From positions 62,001 through 126,000 of the forward strand of contig NZ_JANIDY010000001.1 of assembly GCF_026385525.1 (NCBI RefSeq): DNA of 64,000 nt, given 5' to 3'. The notes below the pieces were generated by a model. It was not told the origin of the DNA. It made no database searches and was given only the letters and a program-made list of their open reading frames with translations. The stretch is from Bombella pluederhausensis. Lineage in GTDB: Bacteria; Pseudomonadota; Alphaproteobacteria; Acetobacterales; Acetobacteraceae. Positions 32,817 to 41,282 of this stretch are shown here, piece after piece; the stretch's first letter is position 1, and every line of letters begins with the position of its first letter. Both the position numbers and the translations under genes were made by a program.

Positions 32817-35072
32817 GTGCGGCCCTTGTGGACCGGCCTGCCGTTCAGGAAGCTGTGTCAGAAATGGGGCATGGGGCGTGTGATGGTCAGGATGATGATG
32901 TCGGGGCTGGCCCGGCAGGGCCGCCGCCTGACCTGCTGGTTGCCCGTGGGCATGGCTCTGGGCATTGCGGGTTATTTCGCCTTGCCGACTGAACCTTCAT
33001 GGGAACTCTACCTGCTGATAGCGCTTATGCTGGGGGCAGGTCTTGCCCTGCTGGTCTGGAGCGGGCGGGTGGAGGCGGTGACGGAACGGGCAGCGCATGG
33101 TCAGCTTCTGGGGTGTGTTCTGGGTGGTGGGCTGCTGATGGTAGGGTTGGGCTTTCTGCTGGCTTACGGGCAGGCTCATCGTCAGCCGCTCATGCCGCTT
33201 TTGCCTTTGGAAGCTGTCTGGGTGAAAGGCCATCTGGCAGAGCTGGAGCCTGTGGCAGCGCAGCATGAGGGGCAGAAGGCGGGCTGGCGTATCGGGCTGG
33301 ATGATGCCGTGTTTGAATCCCCCTGGTGGGTGGGGATGACTCCCTTGCGGCGGCGTGTGATCGTCACCTTTCGGCCCAAGGCCGGACAGGAGGATGCTTT
33401 GGATGGGCTGGTGATGGGGCAGTCTGTCAGGCTGCGTGCTCTCCTGCGATCACCGTCTGTTCCGCTCTGGCCGGGAGGACGTGACGGGCAGAGAGCGGCA
33501 TGGTTTGACGGACGGGCGGGGGCCGGTATGGCACTGTCGCCCCCGCAGCGCCTTCATGAAGATGGAGGCGGGCATGGGATGTCCGTCTGGACGACCCGCC
33601 TGCGTCAAACTGTCGCCATAAGCATTGAAAAGGCTCTGCCGGGGCAGGAAGGGGCCGTGGCGGCGGCCATATTATGTGGGGAAACGGGCCGTCTTTCTGC
33701 CGGGGCAAGGCAAAATTATGCGGCATCTGGTCTGGCGCATCTTCTGGCTGTGGCGGGGCTGCATCTGGGGTTCGTCATGGGGATGGTCTTTACCGTGACA
33801 CGGCGCTGCCTGAGTCTGTCCCAACGGCTTTCTGCCTACTGGCCTTGTCGTGAAGTCGCCCTGTTTGTGTCTTTATGTGCAGGAGCGGGTTATGTGGTGC
33901 TGACAGGGCTGCATGTGCCGGGTTTGCGTGCTCTGGGTCTGGCGGGATTGAGTGTTCTGGCGTTGCTGCTGGGGCGGCGGGCGGTCTCCATGCGGGGACT
34001 GGCTCTTATCTGTCTGGCGCTGGAAGTCATGTCTCCCGTTCTGGTGCTGGATGTATCATTTCAGATGTCCTTTGCCGCCGTGATGGCCCTGATGGCCGGT
34101 TACGAAACCCTGCGGAATTTGTCGTTCAGCAGGGAGAGATATGAGAGACAGGGAAGGACGATATGGCAGCGGGGAGGGACATTTCTGGCGTCCCTGACCA
34201 TGACCTCCCTGCTGGCAGGTCTGGCGACCTTGCCGCTCAGCATGGCGTATTTTGGAGCGTTTCAGCCGTGGTTTGTGGTGGCCAATATTGTGGCTGTACC
34301 GCTGATGGGGGTTTGGGTGATGCCCGCCGGGCTGGTGGCTCTGTTGTTGATGCCGTTTGGCCTGTCGGTTCTGCCGTTGCATGTGATGGGATGGGGTATC
34401 CGGTTGATTGGCTGGCTGGCGGCACATGTTGCAGCAGCTCCTCTGGCGTCATGGCCTGTCCCGTCTTTTCCGGCATGGGTTGTGGGGCTGTACATGCTGG
34501 GCCTGACGATATTGTGCCTGTGGCGAGGCTGGGGACGGTCTGCCGGTATGGTGCTGATAGTGGGGGCCTTGGTGGCGGTCTGGCTCATCGACCGGCCCGT
34601 GATGCTTCTGGTGGAGCAGGGACATATTCTGGCCCTTCGACAGGCCGGAGGAATGCGGGTGATGGAGGGGCGGCCCGGTAACGGGTTGGTCCGGCAGGAA
34701 ATGCAGCGTGCCTTTGGCTGGAAGGCGCAGGGCGTTGGCACGCCGGTCTGCGAAGCGGGTATCTGCCGGTTTTCGCTGAGGGCAGGGCAGACCATTCTGT
34801 GGCGTGGTGCAGAGGGACCGGATGACGTGCAGGACGTGCCATGCCGAAATGTTGTTCTGGAAATACGCATGGGGGCCCAGCATCCGTTATGTCCCTCTGT
34901 CCGACAGTTGGGGGCTACCGACATGCGGCGGGAAGGGAGCTGGGCAGTCTATGATGAAGGCCGGAACGGAATCAGGCTGCTGTCGGACAGGATGATGCAG
35001 GGAAAGCGTTTCTGGACAGAGGATGAGGGATTCCAGAGCGTGGCGCCGTTCCCGCTGGCGAAAGAGGAGTGA
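32817..35072 (+). CDS. comEC: DNA uptake channel ComEC/Rec2
   Basis: The 751-aa membrane protein has an N-terminal soluble region (DUF4131, about residues 70-230) between helices, then the Competence domain of seven or more helices, including 'LSAGARQNYAASGLAHLLAV' and 'AGLHLGFVMGMVF' and 'GLHVPGLRALGLAGL'. It conducts single-stranded DNA into the cytoplasm. A metallo-beta-lactamase domain is not evident in the last 150 residues, which look degenerate or unrelated. Alternative starts are the ATGs near 32871-32900. Presence of comEC and dprA together points to natural transformability. Confidence 0.88.
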   Translation: MRPLWTGLPFRKLCQKWGMGRVMVRMMMSGLARQGRRLTCWLPVGMALGIAGYFALPTEPSWELYLLIALMLGAGLALLVWSGRVEAVTERAAHGQLLGCVLGGGLLMVGLGFLLAYGQAHRQPLMPLLPLEAVWVKGHLAELEPVAAQHEGQKAGWRIGLDDAVFESPWWVGMTPLRRRVIVTFRPKAGQEDALDGLVMGQSVRLRALLRSPSVPLWPGGRDGQRAAWFDGRAGAGMALSPPQRLHEDGGGHGMSVWTTRLRQTVAISIEKALPGQEGAVAAAILCGETGRLSAGARQNYAASGLAHLLAVAGLHLGFVMGMVFTVTRRCLSLSQRLSAYWPCREVALFVSLCAGAGYVVLTGLHVPGLRALGLAGLSVLALLLGRRAVSMRGLALICLALEVMSPVLVLDVSFQMSFAAVMALMAGYETLRNLSFSRERYERQGRTIWQRGGTFLASLTMTSLLAGLATLPLSMAYFGAFQPWFVVANIVAVPLMGVWVMPAGLVALLLMPFGLSVLPLHVMGWGIRLIGWLAAHVAAAPLASWPVPSFPAWVVGLYMLGLTILCLWRGWGRSAGMVLIVGALVAVWLIDRPVMLLVEQGHILALRQAGGMRVMEGRPGNGLVRQEMQRAFGWKAQGVGTPVCEAGICRFSLRAGQTILWRGAEGPDDVQDVPCRNVVLEIRMGAQHPLCPSVRQLGATDMRREGSWAVYDEGRNGIRLLSDRMMQGKRFWTEDEGFQSVAPFPLAKEE

Positions 35073-35081
35073 GAGGCTGCG

Positions 35082-36026
35082 TCAGCTGCTGCACAGGGTG
35101 CGGATCAGGGGCGGGGTGATGCGGCTGAGGCGCTTTTCCAGCGTGGCTGAGAGCCGCTGATAGTGGCTGGCACCGGGCAGTGTGGTGTCCTCCCATGGCT
35201 TTGCCCCTTCAGGAAACTGGAGGATGCAGCGTTTCACCCGTTCCTTTTCCCGGCGTTTTTTCCAGTGGTCTGGAAGGTGGAGACAGAGATTTTCTGTCAG
35301 TTTTCCCGTCATGAAGTTCCAGCGTTCTGGCAGGATATGGACATGGTCGTGAAAGACCTGATTGAGAATGTCCGTGCCGGGGCAGAGATAGGGCCGTGTG
35401 GCGAGAGTGAAACAGCGGTTGATCTGGGTGGGTGAGATCAGGCGGGGCCGGATCAGGAGCATGTTGCTGTTAAAATAATCTTCTGGCCGGGAGAGGCAGA
35501 GATGGTGACGGGTATAATGGGGCAGGGTGGTGTCTGGCAGCCCTGTGGCAGGAGCATCACCCAGCAATGTGTGGATGGGCACCTTGTGCTGGCGGAGTAT
35601 CTGGGCAACGGGATCGGCAACGGCCCCTAGCCCGGTTGTTTGTGGAAAGCGATTCAGCAAGGGAGCGAGTGACCCGGTGACCAGCAGGGCATTGTTCAGC
35701 CAGAGAATATAGGGATTGTCCCGAAAGAGGACGGGAAGGTAGCAGCGATAGAAACAGTCTGTTCGCCATCTCTGATGGGTATGCAGGCGCAGGGCGCTGA
35801 CCTTCTGGCTGACATCATGAAAGGTCAGATTGCTGTGGTCTGTCTGGAACAGGTCGCTGAGGATGAGCTGAAGGGCAGGCTGGATGCTGGTGTGGAGTAT
35901 GTGGAAATTCAGCCTTGCATGGGGGTTGTGATCCATGACGGACTGGATGGCGCAGAGCGTGGCCCAGAGGTCTGTACCATCCGTGCCGAAAACGATGGCT
36001 GTCTCGTCCAGTGCAGGCGATGTCAT
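35082..36026 (-). CDS. Glycosyltransferase family 8 protein without DxD
   Basis: The 314-aa protein follows the GT8 plan: 'AIVFGTDGTDLWATLCAIQS', 'RTDCFYRCYLPVLFRDNPYI', 'FNSNMLLIRPRLI', 'GTDILNQVFHDHVHILPERW' and a final 'CILQFPEGAKPWED', corresponding to the family's N-terminal strand, acceptor helix, 'F-N-x-G', 'D-Q-D-x-L-N' and 'H-F-x-x-x-x-K-P-W'. In place of the metal-binding D-x-D ('Y-L-D-x-D') it has W-L-N111-N112-A113. It may therefore be inactive, metal-independent or of new specificity. It stands alone, converging with comEC. No wall or capsule genes are near. Confidence 0.75.
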   Translation of the reverse strand: MTSPALDETAIVFGTDGTDLWATLCAIQSVMDHNPHARLNFHILHTSIQPALQLILSDLFQTDHSNLTFHDVSQKVSALRLHTHQRWRTDCFYRCYLPVLFRDNPYILWLNNALLVTGSLAPLLNRFPQTTGLGAVADPVAQILRQHKVPIHTLLGDAPATGLPDTTLPHYTRHHLCLSRPEDYFNSNMLLIRPRLISPTQINRCFTLATRPYLCPGTDILNQVFHDHVHILPERWNFMTGKLTENLCLHLPDHWKKRREKERVKRCILQFPEGAKPWEDTTLPGASHYQRLSATLEKRLSRITPPLIRTLCSS

Positions 36027-36094
36027 GGTTTATCTCATGGTTAAAACATCGATTTGGGAATATTTAAGTCTTTTATAGAGTTTTGTGGTAAAAT

Positions 36095-36119
36095 AAAGGC
36101 CTTCATTGTGAAGGCCTTT
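36095..36119 (-). terminator. Terminator after nth
   Basis: AAAGGCCTTCA and TGAAGGCCTTT form an 11-bp stem with a TTG loop. On the minus strand it is followed by TTTATTTTA, so it ends the nth transcript, whose stop lies 28 nt before. T residues on the plus side make it potentially bidirectional. The GT8 promoter must lie between 36027 and 36094. Confidence 0.8.
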
Positions 36120-36146
36120 TTCTGGGTGTCGCTGATGGTGTTGCGC

Positions 36147-36845
36147 TTAGCGTTTGGGCGGTATCTTGTTCTTCTCTTTATAGAGGCACCATTCCGTGAC
36201 AGGGCAGCGCCAGCATTCTGGCGTGCGGGCCTTGCAGACATAACGGCCATGAAGGATGAGCCAGTGATGGGCCGGGCGGAGCATTTCCTTGGGGATGCGG
36301 CGGACCAGCTCATCCTCCACGGCACGGACCGTTTTGCCGGGAGCAAGGCCCGTACGGTTGCCGAGACGGAAAATATGGGTATCTACAGCCATGGTTGGCT
36401 GGTCGAAGGCGATGTTGAGCACAACATTGGCCGTTTTCCGGCCTACGCCGGGCAGGGCTTCCAGCGCTTCACGGGTGTCGGGAACCTGTCCGCCATGCTT
36501 TTCCAGAAGCTGCTGGCAGAGCAGGGCGACATTATGGGCTTTGGAGCGCCAGAGCCCTATGGTGCGGATATGCTGGGCAATGCCGTCCTCGCCCAGTGCG
36601 GCCATGCTGGCGGGGTCGGGGGCTTCTTCATACAGGGCACGGGTGGCCTTGTTGACAGAGACATCCGTTGCCTGTGCAGAAAGCACGACACTGACGAGCA
36701 GCTCGAACGTGTTGTGATAGATCAGTTCGCTGCGGGCATCCGGGTGGGCCTTGTCCAGTGCGGTCAGGAAAGCCCGGACGGCTTTCAGGCTCATGCGGGG
36801 CTGGGTCTTGGTCGTGCGTGTACGGGGCGTGCTGGAAGAAGCCAT
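36147..36845 (-). CDS. nth: Endonuclease III
   Basis: The 232-aa base-excision glycosylase/AP lyase has the helix-hairpin-helix with catalytic Lys ('LPGVGRKTANVVLNIAFDQP'), the catalytic Asp ('AVDTHIFRLGNRTGL') and the [4Fe-4S] cluster ligands in 'CKARTPECWRCPVTEWC' with 6, 2 and 5 residues between them. It removes oxidised pyrimidines. About 20 extra polar residues precede the domain, so the true start may be 36782 (MSLKAVRAFLTALDK). It is a single gene followed by a terminator. Confidence 0.95.
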   Translation of the reverse strand: MASSSTPRTRTTKTQPRMSLKAVRAFLTALDKAHPDARSELIYHNTFELLVSVVLSAQATDVSVNKATRALYEEAPDPASMAALGEDGIAQHIRTIGLWRSKAHNVALLCQQLLEKHGGQVPDTREALEALPGVGRKTANVVLNIAFDQPTMAVDTHIFRLGNRTGLAPGKTVRAVEDELVRRIPKEMLRPAHHWLILHGRYVCKARTPECWRCPVTEWCLYKEKNKIPPKR

Positions 36846-36968
36846 GAGTGATGGATGGTCCGGCCGTTATGGGGAAAATGCTTGCCTGTTCCTAGGGCGA
36901 GTTGGTGTTTTCTTCAAGCAGGGCGGTCAGGTACGGACTGGTCCTGTCGGGACTGATGAAGGGAATGG

Positions 36969-38786
36969 ATGAACGTGGCAGAGGGTAAAGACAGGCAGGA
37001 CAGGGTGAAAAAACTTTCCTTTGGCGAGGTGCTGCGGTTTGTGGCTGTGCGCTGGGTGGAGCATCCGGCCATGTTGGCCCGGACTCTGGGGGGCGTGGCA
37101 CTGGCAACGGTGGCGGATATCTGCACGCCGCTGCTGGCGGGGCGTCTGGTCGGTGATGTGTCCACTGCTCCAGTAGAGGGGGAGCGGGGCGCTCTGTTGC
37201 ATGATGCCACGCTGATGGTCAGCGGACTGCTGGTTCTGGGGCTGGTGGGGGTTATGGGGCGGCGTTCTTCCTATCTGGGGATCAGTCGGCTCAGTCTTGC
37301 CGTCATGCGCCGGGTGCTGGATGATGCTTTTGCCCGCGTGCAACGCTTCTCATCCGACTGGCACGCCAATAATTTTGCTGGGTCCACCGTGCGGCGTGTC
37401 ACCCGTGGTATCTGGGCGATTGATACGCTGGATGACACGCTTCTCCTGCTGATTGCCCCGGAAGTTCTGGTCCTTTTAGGAACGACACTGGTGCTTCTGG
37501 TGCGGGCGCCGCTCATGGGGCTGGTGCTGGCCGTGATGGTTGGCCTGTTTGCCTGTATCTCCATCTGGCTGGCGCTCCGCTATGTGGCACCCACGGCCCG
37601 GGTCTCTAATGAATGGGATTCCAGAATGGGGGCCGTGCTGGGTGATGCCGTTACCTGCAATGCCGTTGTGAAAAGTTTTGGCGCAGAGGAACGGGAAGAA
37701 GATCATCTCCATTCCGTAGCCCGGACATGGGCGGAGAAGACCTATTATAGCTGGTACCGGGGCACGAACAGCGCCAATTTTCAGGCTTCCTATACGCTGC
37801 TGATGCGTGTGGTGATGATCGGTCTGGCGGTGCTGCTCTGGTGGCGTGGTGTGGCCGGGCCGGGGGACGTGGCCTATGTGCTGACGATGATGTTCCTCAT
37901 TCAGGGCTATCTGCGGGACCTTGGGCAGCAGGTGAGTCAGGTTCAGCGTTCCGTCAATGAGATGGAAGAACTTGTCGGGCTGTTCTCGACCGAACCGGCT
38001 ATTCAGGATGTGCCCGATGCGGCGGTGCTTGAAGTGAAGGCTGGGGCGATTGACCTGACGGGCGTGACATTCCGCTATCCGTCTCAGGAGAAGCCGATTT
38101 ATCAGAATTTGTCCCTGAAGATTGCGGCGGGGAGCCGTGTGGCACTGGTCGGGGCGTCCGGTTCGGGCAAAACGACACTGACGAGGCTTCTTCAGCGTTT
38201 GTATGATGTGAATGAGGGCAGCATCTTGATTGATGGGCAGGATATCGCCCATGTCACGCAGCAGAGTTTACGGCGGCAGATTGCGCTTGTTCCGCAGGAG
38301 CCCATGCTGTTCCATCGGACATTGGCAGAGAATATCGCCTATGGGCGGCCGGATGCCTCTCGTGAGGAGATTATGGAAGCGGCCCGCATGGCGAATGCGG
38401 ATGCGTTCATCGCTCGTCTGCCAGAGGGGTATGATACGCTGGTCGGAGAGCGTGGCGTGAAGCTCTCCGGTGGTGAGCGTCAGCGTGTAGCGATTGCCCG
38501 GGCCTTTCTGGTCGATGCGCCCATTGTGATTTTTGATGAGGCAACCGCAAGCCTCGATTCAGAGTCGGAAATGCTGGTTCAGGAGGCCATGGCCCGCCTG
38601 ATGGAACATCGCACCGTGCTGGTCGTGGCGCATCGCCTTGCCACCGTGCGGGATCTGGATCGGATTCTGGTGTTCGAGCAGGGGCGAATCATTGAGGACG
38701 GCACGCATGAAGGGCTGATGGCCCGCCCGGATGGGGCCTATCACCGTCTGGTTGCGTTGCAGTCTCTTGAAGGCACGGAGGCCTGA
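36969..38786 (+). CDS. ABC exporter, MsbA-like (permease-ATPase fusion)
   Basis: The 605-aa half-transporter has six membrane helices in residues 25-330 ('GLLVLGLVGVMGRRSSYLGI' and others) and a nucleotide-binding domain with Walker A 'GASGSGKTT', Q-loop 'ALVPQEPMLF', signature 'LSGGERQRVAIARAFL', Walker B 'IVIFDEATASLD' and H-loop 'VVAHRL'. It acts as a homodimer or with a partner and exports lipids, polysaccharide precursors or drugs; the substrate is not evident. It is transcribed alone and followed by a strong terminator. Confidence 0.9.
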   Translation: MNVAEGKDRQDRVKKLSFGEVLRFVAVRWVEHPAMLARTLGGVALATVADICTPLLAGRLVGDVSTAPVEGERGALLHDATLMVSGLLVLGLVGVMGRRSSYLGISRLSLAVMRRVLDDAFARVQRFSSDWHANNFAGSTVRRVTRGIWAIDTLDDTLLLLIAPEVLVLLGTTLVLLVRAPLMGLVLAVMVGLFACISIWLALRYVAPTARVSNEWDSRMGAVLGDAVTCNAVVKSFGAEEREEDHLHSVARTWAEKTYYSWYRGTNSANFQASYTLLMRVVMIGLAVLLWWRGVAGPGDVAYVLTMMFLIQGYLRDLGQQVSQVQRSVNEMEELVGLFSTEPAIQDVPDAAVLEVKAGAIDLTGVTFRYPSQEKPIYQNLSLKIAAGSRVALVGASGSGKTTLTRLLQRLYDVNEGSILIDGQDIAHVTQQSLRRQIALVPQEPMLFHRTLAENIAYGRPDASREEIMEAARMANADAFIARLPEGYDTLVGERGVKLSGGERQRVAIARAFLVDAPIVIFDEATASLDSESEMLVQEAMARLMEHRTVLVVAHRLATVRDLDRILVFEQGRIIEDGTHEGLMARPDGAYHRLVALQSLEGTEA

Positions 38787-38793
38787 AAGGGGG

Positions 38794-38833
38794 AAGCTGG
38801 CCCGAGTTTCAGGATCAATCGGGCCAGCTTTTT
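38794..38833 (+). terminator. Terminator after the ABC exporter
   Basis: AAGCTGGCCCGA and TCGGGCCAGCTT form a perfect 12-bp stem with a 13-nt loop, followed by TTT. It lies 8 nt after the exporter stop at 38786 and also just beyond the end of the opposing decarboxylase gene. Confidence 0.8.
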
Positions 38834-38843
38834 GCTCTAAGGG

Positions 38844-39983
38844 TCAGATATAATGTTCGTCCAGTGGCGGGAAGCCGTTGAAGCCGGTGGAACAGTAAGT
38901 GGAAACGTAAGCTCCGGTGGCCAGAATGTTGATCCTGTCCCCAGCCTTCAGTTCTTCCGGCAGGGTGATGAGGTTCTTCTCATAGAGCACATCCATGCTG
39001 TCGCAGCTTGGTCCTGCCAGAATGCAGGGTGATGTGCCTGTTGTGGTGTCATCATGGGGAGTCTGAAAGGCGTAGCGGATGGATTCACCTTCTGTTTCCG
39101 CAAGGCCGCCAAAACGCCCGATATCCAGATAAATCCAGCGGGGGTCTGTCTCGCTACCGCCCCGTTTGCTGGCCAGCACGACCTCGGTATGTACGACTCC
39201 GGCACTGCCGACCATGTAACGGCCCGGCTCCAGCAGGATGCGGGGGGCACCATCGGGGAAATGGGCCTTCATGGCCTTTGAGATGGACTGCCCGAACTGG
39301 TCGATGCTGGGGATGGGGCTGTTATAATAGGTCGGGAATCCACCGCCCATATTAATGAACTCCAGCGTAATGCCCTGTTTCTGGAGTCGGTGATAGACAT
39401 CGGCAGCCTGAGCGATGGCATCACCATAGGCTTCTGTATTGGTCTGCTGGCTGCCGACATGGAAGGAAAGACCAACCGGCTTCAGGCCCAGCTCACGGGC
39501 TTTCTGCAGCAGGGTGAAGGCGCTCTCCGGTGTGGTGCCGAACTTGCGGGAGAGGGGCCATTGTGCGCCGGTATTGACGACACCAAGGCGGCAGAAGACC
39601 TCACAGCCGGGGGCATGTTCTGCCAGTTTTTCCAGCTCCTCAATGCAGTCGAAGGCATAGAGTGTCAGGCCCTTCTGGTGGGCGTAGGCAATGGACCGCA
39701 CGTTTTTGACGGTATGGCCGAAGGACATTTTCTGCGCCGGGATGCCTGCCTTCATGCAGATATCAATCTCACCGGGGGAGGCAATATCAAAGAACGAGCC
39801 AAGAGCGTGCAGTTCTTTGAGGATGGCCGGTGCCGGATTGGCCTTCACGGCATAATGGATTCGGGATGAGGGAAGGGCACCATGCAGGGCGTGGTACTGC
39901 GTGCGTACGCAGGCGAGGTCCACGACAAGGCAGGGGGTAGCCGGTTTCTGTTCGGCGAGGAACTGGGCGATTTTTGGGGTCAT
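38844..39983 (-). CDS. PLP-dependent ornithine/lysine decarboxylase (fold III)
   Basis: From the ATG at 39983 the product is 379 aa (MTPKIAQFLAEQKPATPCLV). PLP forms an imine with Lys47 in 'YAVKANPAP'. 'SFHVGSQQTN' (His175 stacks on the ring), 'INMGGGFPTYY', 'LLEPGRYMVGSAGVV' and 'GPSCDSMDVL' (catalytic Cys327) are intact. The eukaryotic-type fold and length mark an ornithine or bifunctional lysine/ornithine decarboxylase for putrescine or cadaverine synthesis. The frame continues upstream to 40142, but this stretch overlaps a structured leader and the family normally begins near this ATG. Confidence 0.9.
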   Translation of the reverse strand: MTPKIAQFLAEQKPATPCLVVDLACVRTQYHALHGALPSSRIHYAVKANPAPAILKELHALGSFFDIASPGEIDICMKAGIPAQKMSFGHTVKNVRSIAYAHQKGLTLYAFDCIEELEKLAEHAPGCEVFCRLGVVNTGAQWPLSRKFGTTPESAFTLLQKARELGLKPVGLSFHVGSQQTNTEAYGDAIAQAADVYHRLQKQGITLEFINMGGGFPTYYNSPIPSIDQFGQSISKAMKAHFPDGAPRILLEPGRYMVGSAGVVHTEVVLASKRGGSETDPRWIYLDIGRFGGLAETEGESIRYAFQTPHDDTTTGTSPCILAGPSCDSMDVLYEKNLITLPEELKAGDRINILATGAYVSTYCSTGFNGFPPLDEHYI

Positions 39984-40177
39984 GAGACTCACGTTCCCTG
40001 AAAGTCTTCCCTGTCCTGTTTGCAGGGAAGATGTTGCGAAACGGTCGAACGGACCGGCGAAGTTCCGCCTGCCCCTGAGGGGGACGTACGGAAGCCAGAA
40101 CGCTTGACGTCGTTGCGTAACCGCATGAAGGGCCAGTGGCACGTGCGTTGCTGCGTGAAGTGCGTGAAAGAACCCAT
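39984..40177 (-). promoter_or_regulatory. Structured leader with upstream ORF and alternative hairpins before the decarboxylase
   Basis: A 62-codon upstream ORF (ATG at 40177 with CAGGG before it, stop at 39989) ends 5 nt before the decarboxylase ATG. Arg is frequent (MGSFTHFTQQRTCHWPFMRL, then RNDVKRSGFR). Within the same RNA, CTTCCCTG (40030-40023) can pair either with CAGGGAAG (40013-40006), making a stable hairpin, or with CAGGGAA (40000-39994), which is the likely ribosome site. Two more hairpins precede (CGGTC/GACCG at 40056-40042 and CCCC/GGGG near 40082-40072). This is the layout of a switch that hides or exposes the start. Alphaproteobacterial speF leaders and gammaproteobacterial speFL leader peptides are the obvious comparisons. 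I see both features by inspection only. Confidence 0.45.
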
Positions 40178-40473
40178 ATTGCCCTGAAATGCAAGGAAAA
40201 TCTGAAGGCCGTCTCTGGGGCGCAGTAGAGTGATTACCGAAAGACGGCTGGTTTGTACGGTATTTCTCTGACTGATGACTGCGTGGTGCCTATCATGGGG
40301 TAGAGCGTGATTTTTGCGCTCACAAAATGTCTGGCGGTGTCAAGGTAATATGCCGTGGCCTAGCTATGAGGCTATGAGCGGCCCTGCCTGTTTTCATCCC
40401 TAAAAATATTTTGGTAACAGATAAATGATTCGCAAAGATTGGGTTAATCTGTTGTTCGGGAGTTTGATGGCAT
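40178..40473. other. Divergent intergenic region
   Basis: This 296-nt A+T-richer stretch separates the decarboxylase leader (minus) from the hydroxylase gene (plus). It should contain both promoters. A short GAGCG/CGCTC hairpin lies near 40304-40321. No gene, tRNA or repeat is visible. Confidence 0.4.
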
Positions 40474-41229
40474 ATGAGCGCGGGTTGTAAGGAAAAAAAG
40501 AAACGGCCCCTTTTGGTACGGGTAGGAAAGGCGCTACGTCCTTGGTTTAATGACCTGATTGCCAAGGGGTCTTTGGTTCCCAATACGTCTCTGCTGGATA
40601 ACAGGCTGTTTCCATGGGTTGCCGCATTGGAGAAAGCCGCTCCTCTCATACAGAAAGAGTTTCAGGCCATTATGGCAGAGCGTAATGCTGTGCCGCCTCT
40701 GCGGGAGCTTTCGCCTGATCATGAACGGATTGCGCCGGATAATCGGTGGAAGTCCTTCTTCTTGTATGGCTATGGCATTCGTGTACCGGAAAATTGCGCC
40801 AAAGCTCCTATAACGGCTCAGCTTGTGGCGGGTATTCCCGGCCTTTGTTCGGCGCTGTTCTCTGTTCTGGAGCCCGGTGGTGAGATTCCGCCTCATAATG
40901 GGGTTACCAAAGGGATGTTGAACGCACATCTGGGGTTGGGCGTTCCGAAAGATCGTGATAATTGCTGGATCAAAGTTGCAGACGACACGCTGCACTGGGA
41001 TGAGGGCAGGTTGTTCATTTTTGATGACACCTATCGTCATACCGTGCAGAACAATACTGATGAGGTGCGCGGCATTCTGTTCATTCAGTTTGAGCGCCCT
41101 ACCCGTGGTCTGGGACGGCTGATGCAGCGTATCTTCCTCGGCGGAGTGAAAAAATCTGCTTTCGTCAAGGATGCTCAGGGTAATATTGAACGCTGGAATC
41201 GGATTCAGGCCGAACTGGAGAAAGTATAA
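40474..41229 (+). CDS. Aspartyl/asparaginyl beta-hydroxylase family protein (LpxO-like)
   Basis: The 251-aa Fe(II)/2-oxoglutarate dioxygenase-family protein has 'SVLEPGGEIPPHNGVTKGML', 'NAHLGLGVP', 'HWDEGRLFIFDDTYRHTVQN' and 'EVRGILFIQFERP'. The iron ligands His in 'PPHNG' and His in 'TYRHTV', and the 2-oxoglutarate Arg, are visible. This group includes LpxO, which hydroxylates lipid A acyl chains at the inner membrane. A basic start KEKKKRP, and a hydrophobic C-terminal segment, would suit membrane contact. GGGAG stands 11 nt before the ATG. Confidence 0.85.
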   Translation: MSAGCKEKKKRPLLVRVGKALRPWFNDLIAKGSLVPNTSLLDNRLFPWVAALEKAAPLIQKEFQAIMAERNAVPPLRELSPDHERIAPDNRWKSFFLYGYGIRVPENCAKAPITAQLVAGIPGLCSALFSVLEPGGEIPPHNGVTKGMLNAHLGLGVPKDRDNCWIKVADDTLHWDEGRLFIFDDTYRHTVQNNTDEVRGILFIQFERPTRGLGRLMQRIFLGGVKKSAFVKDAQGNIERWNRIQAELEKV

Positions 41230-41282
41230 TCATCAGGCCGTGACCATGTCGCGGCAGGACAGGGAGAGGAATAGCGCACCCC

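Noticed and set aside
39984-40142. N-terminal extension of the decarboxylase frame
   Set aside because: The 53 extra residues are not conserved in type and overlap the structured leader; the start at 39983 has AGGGAA upstream.
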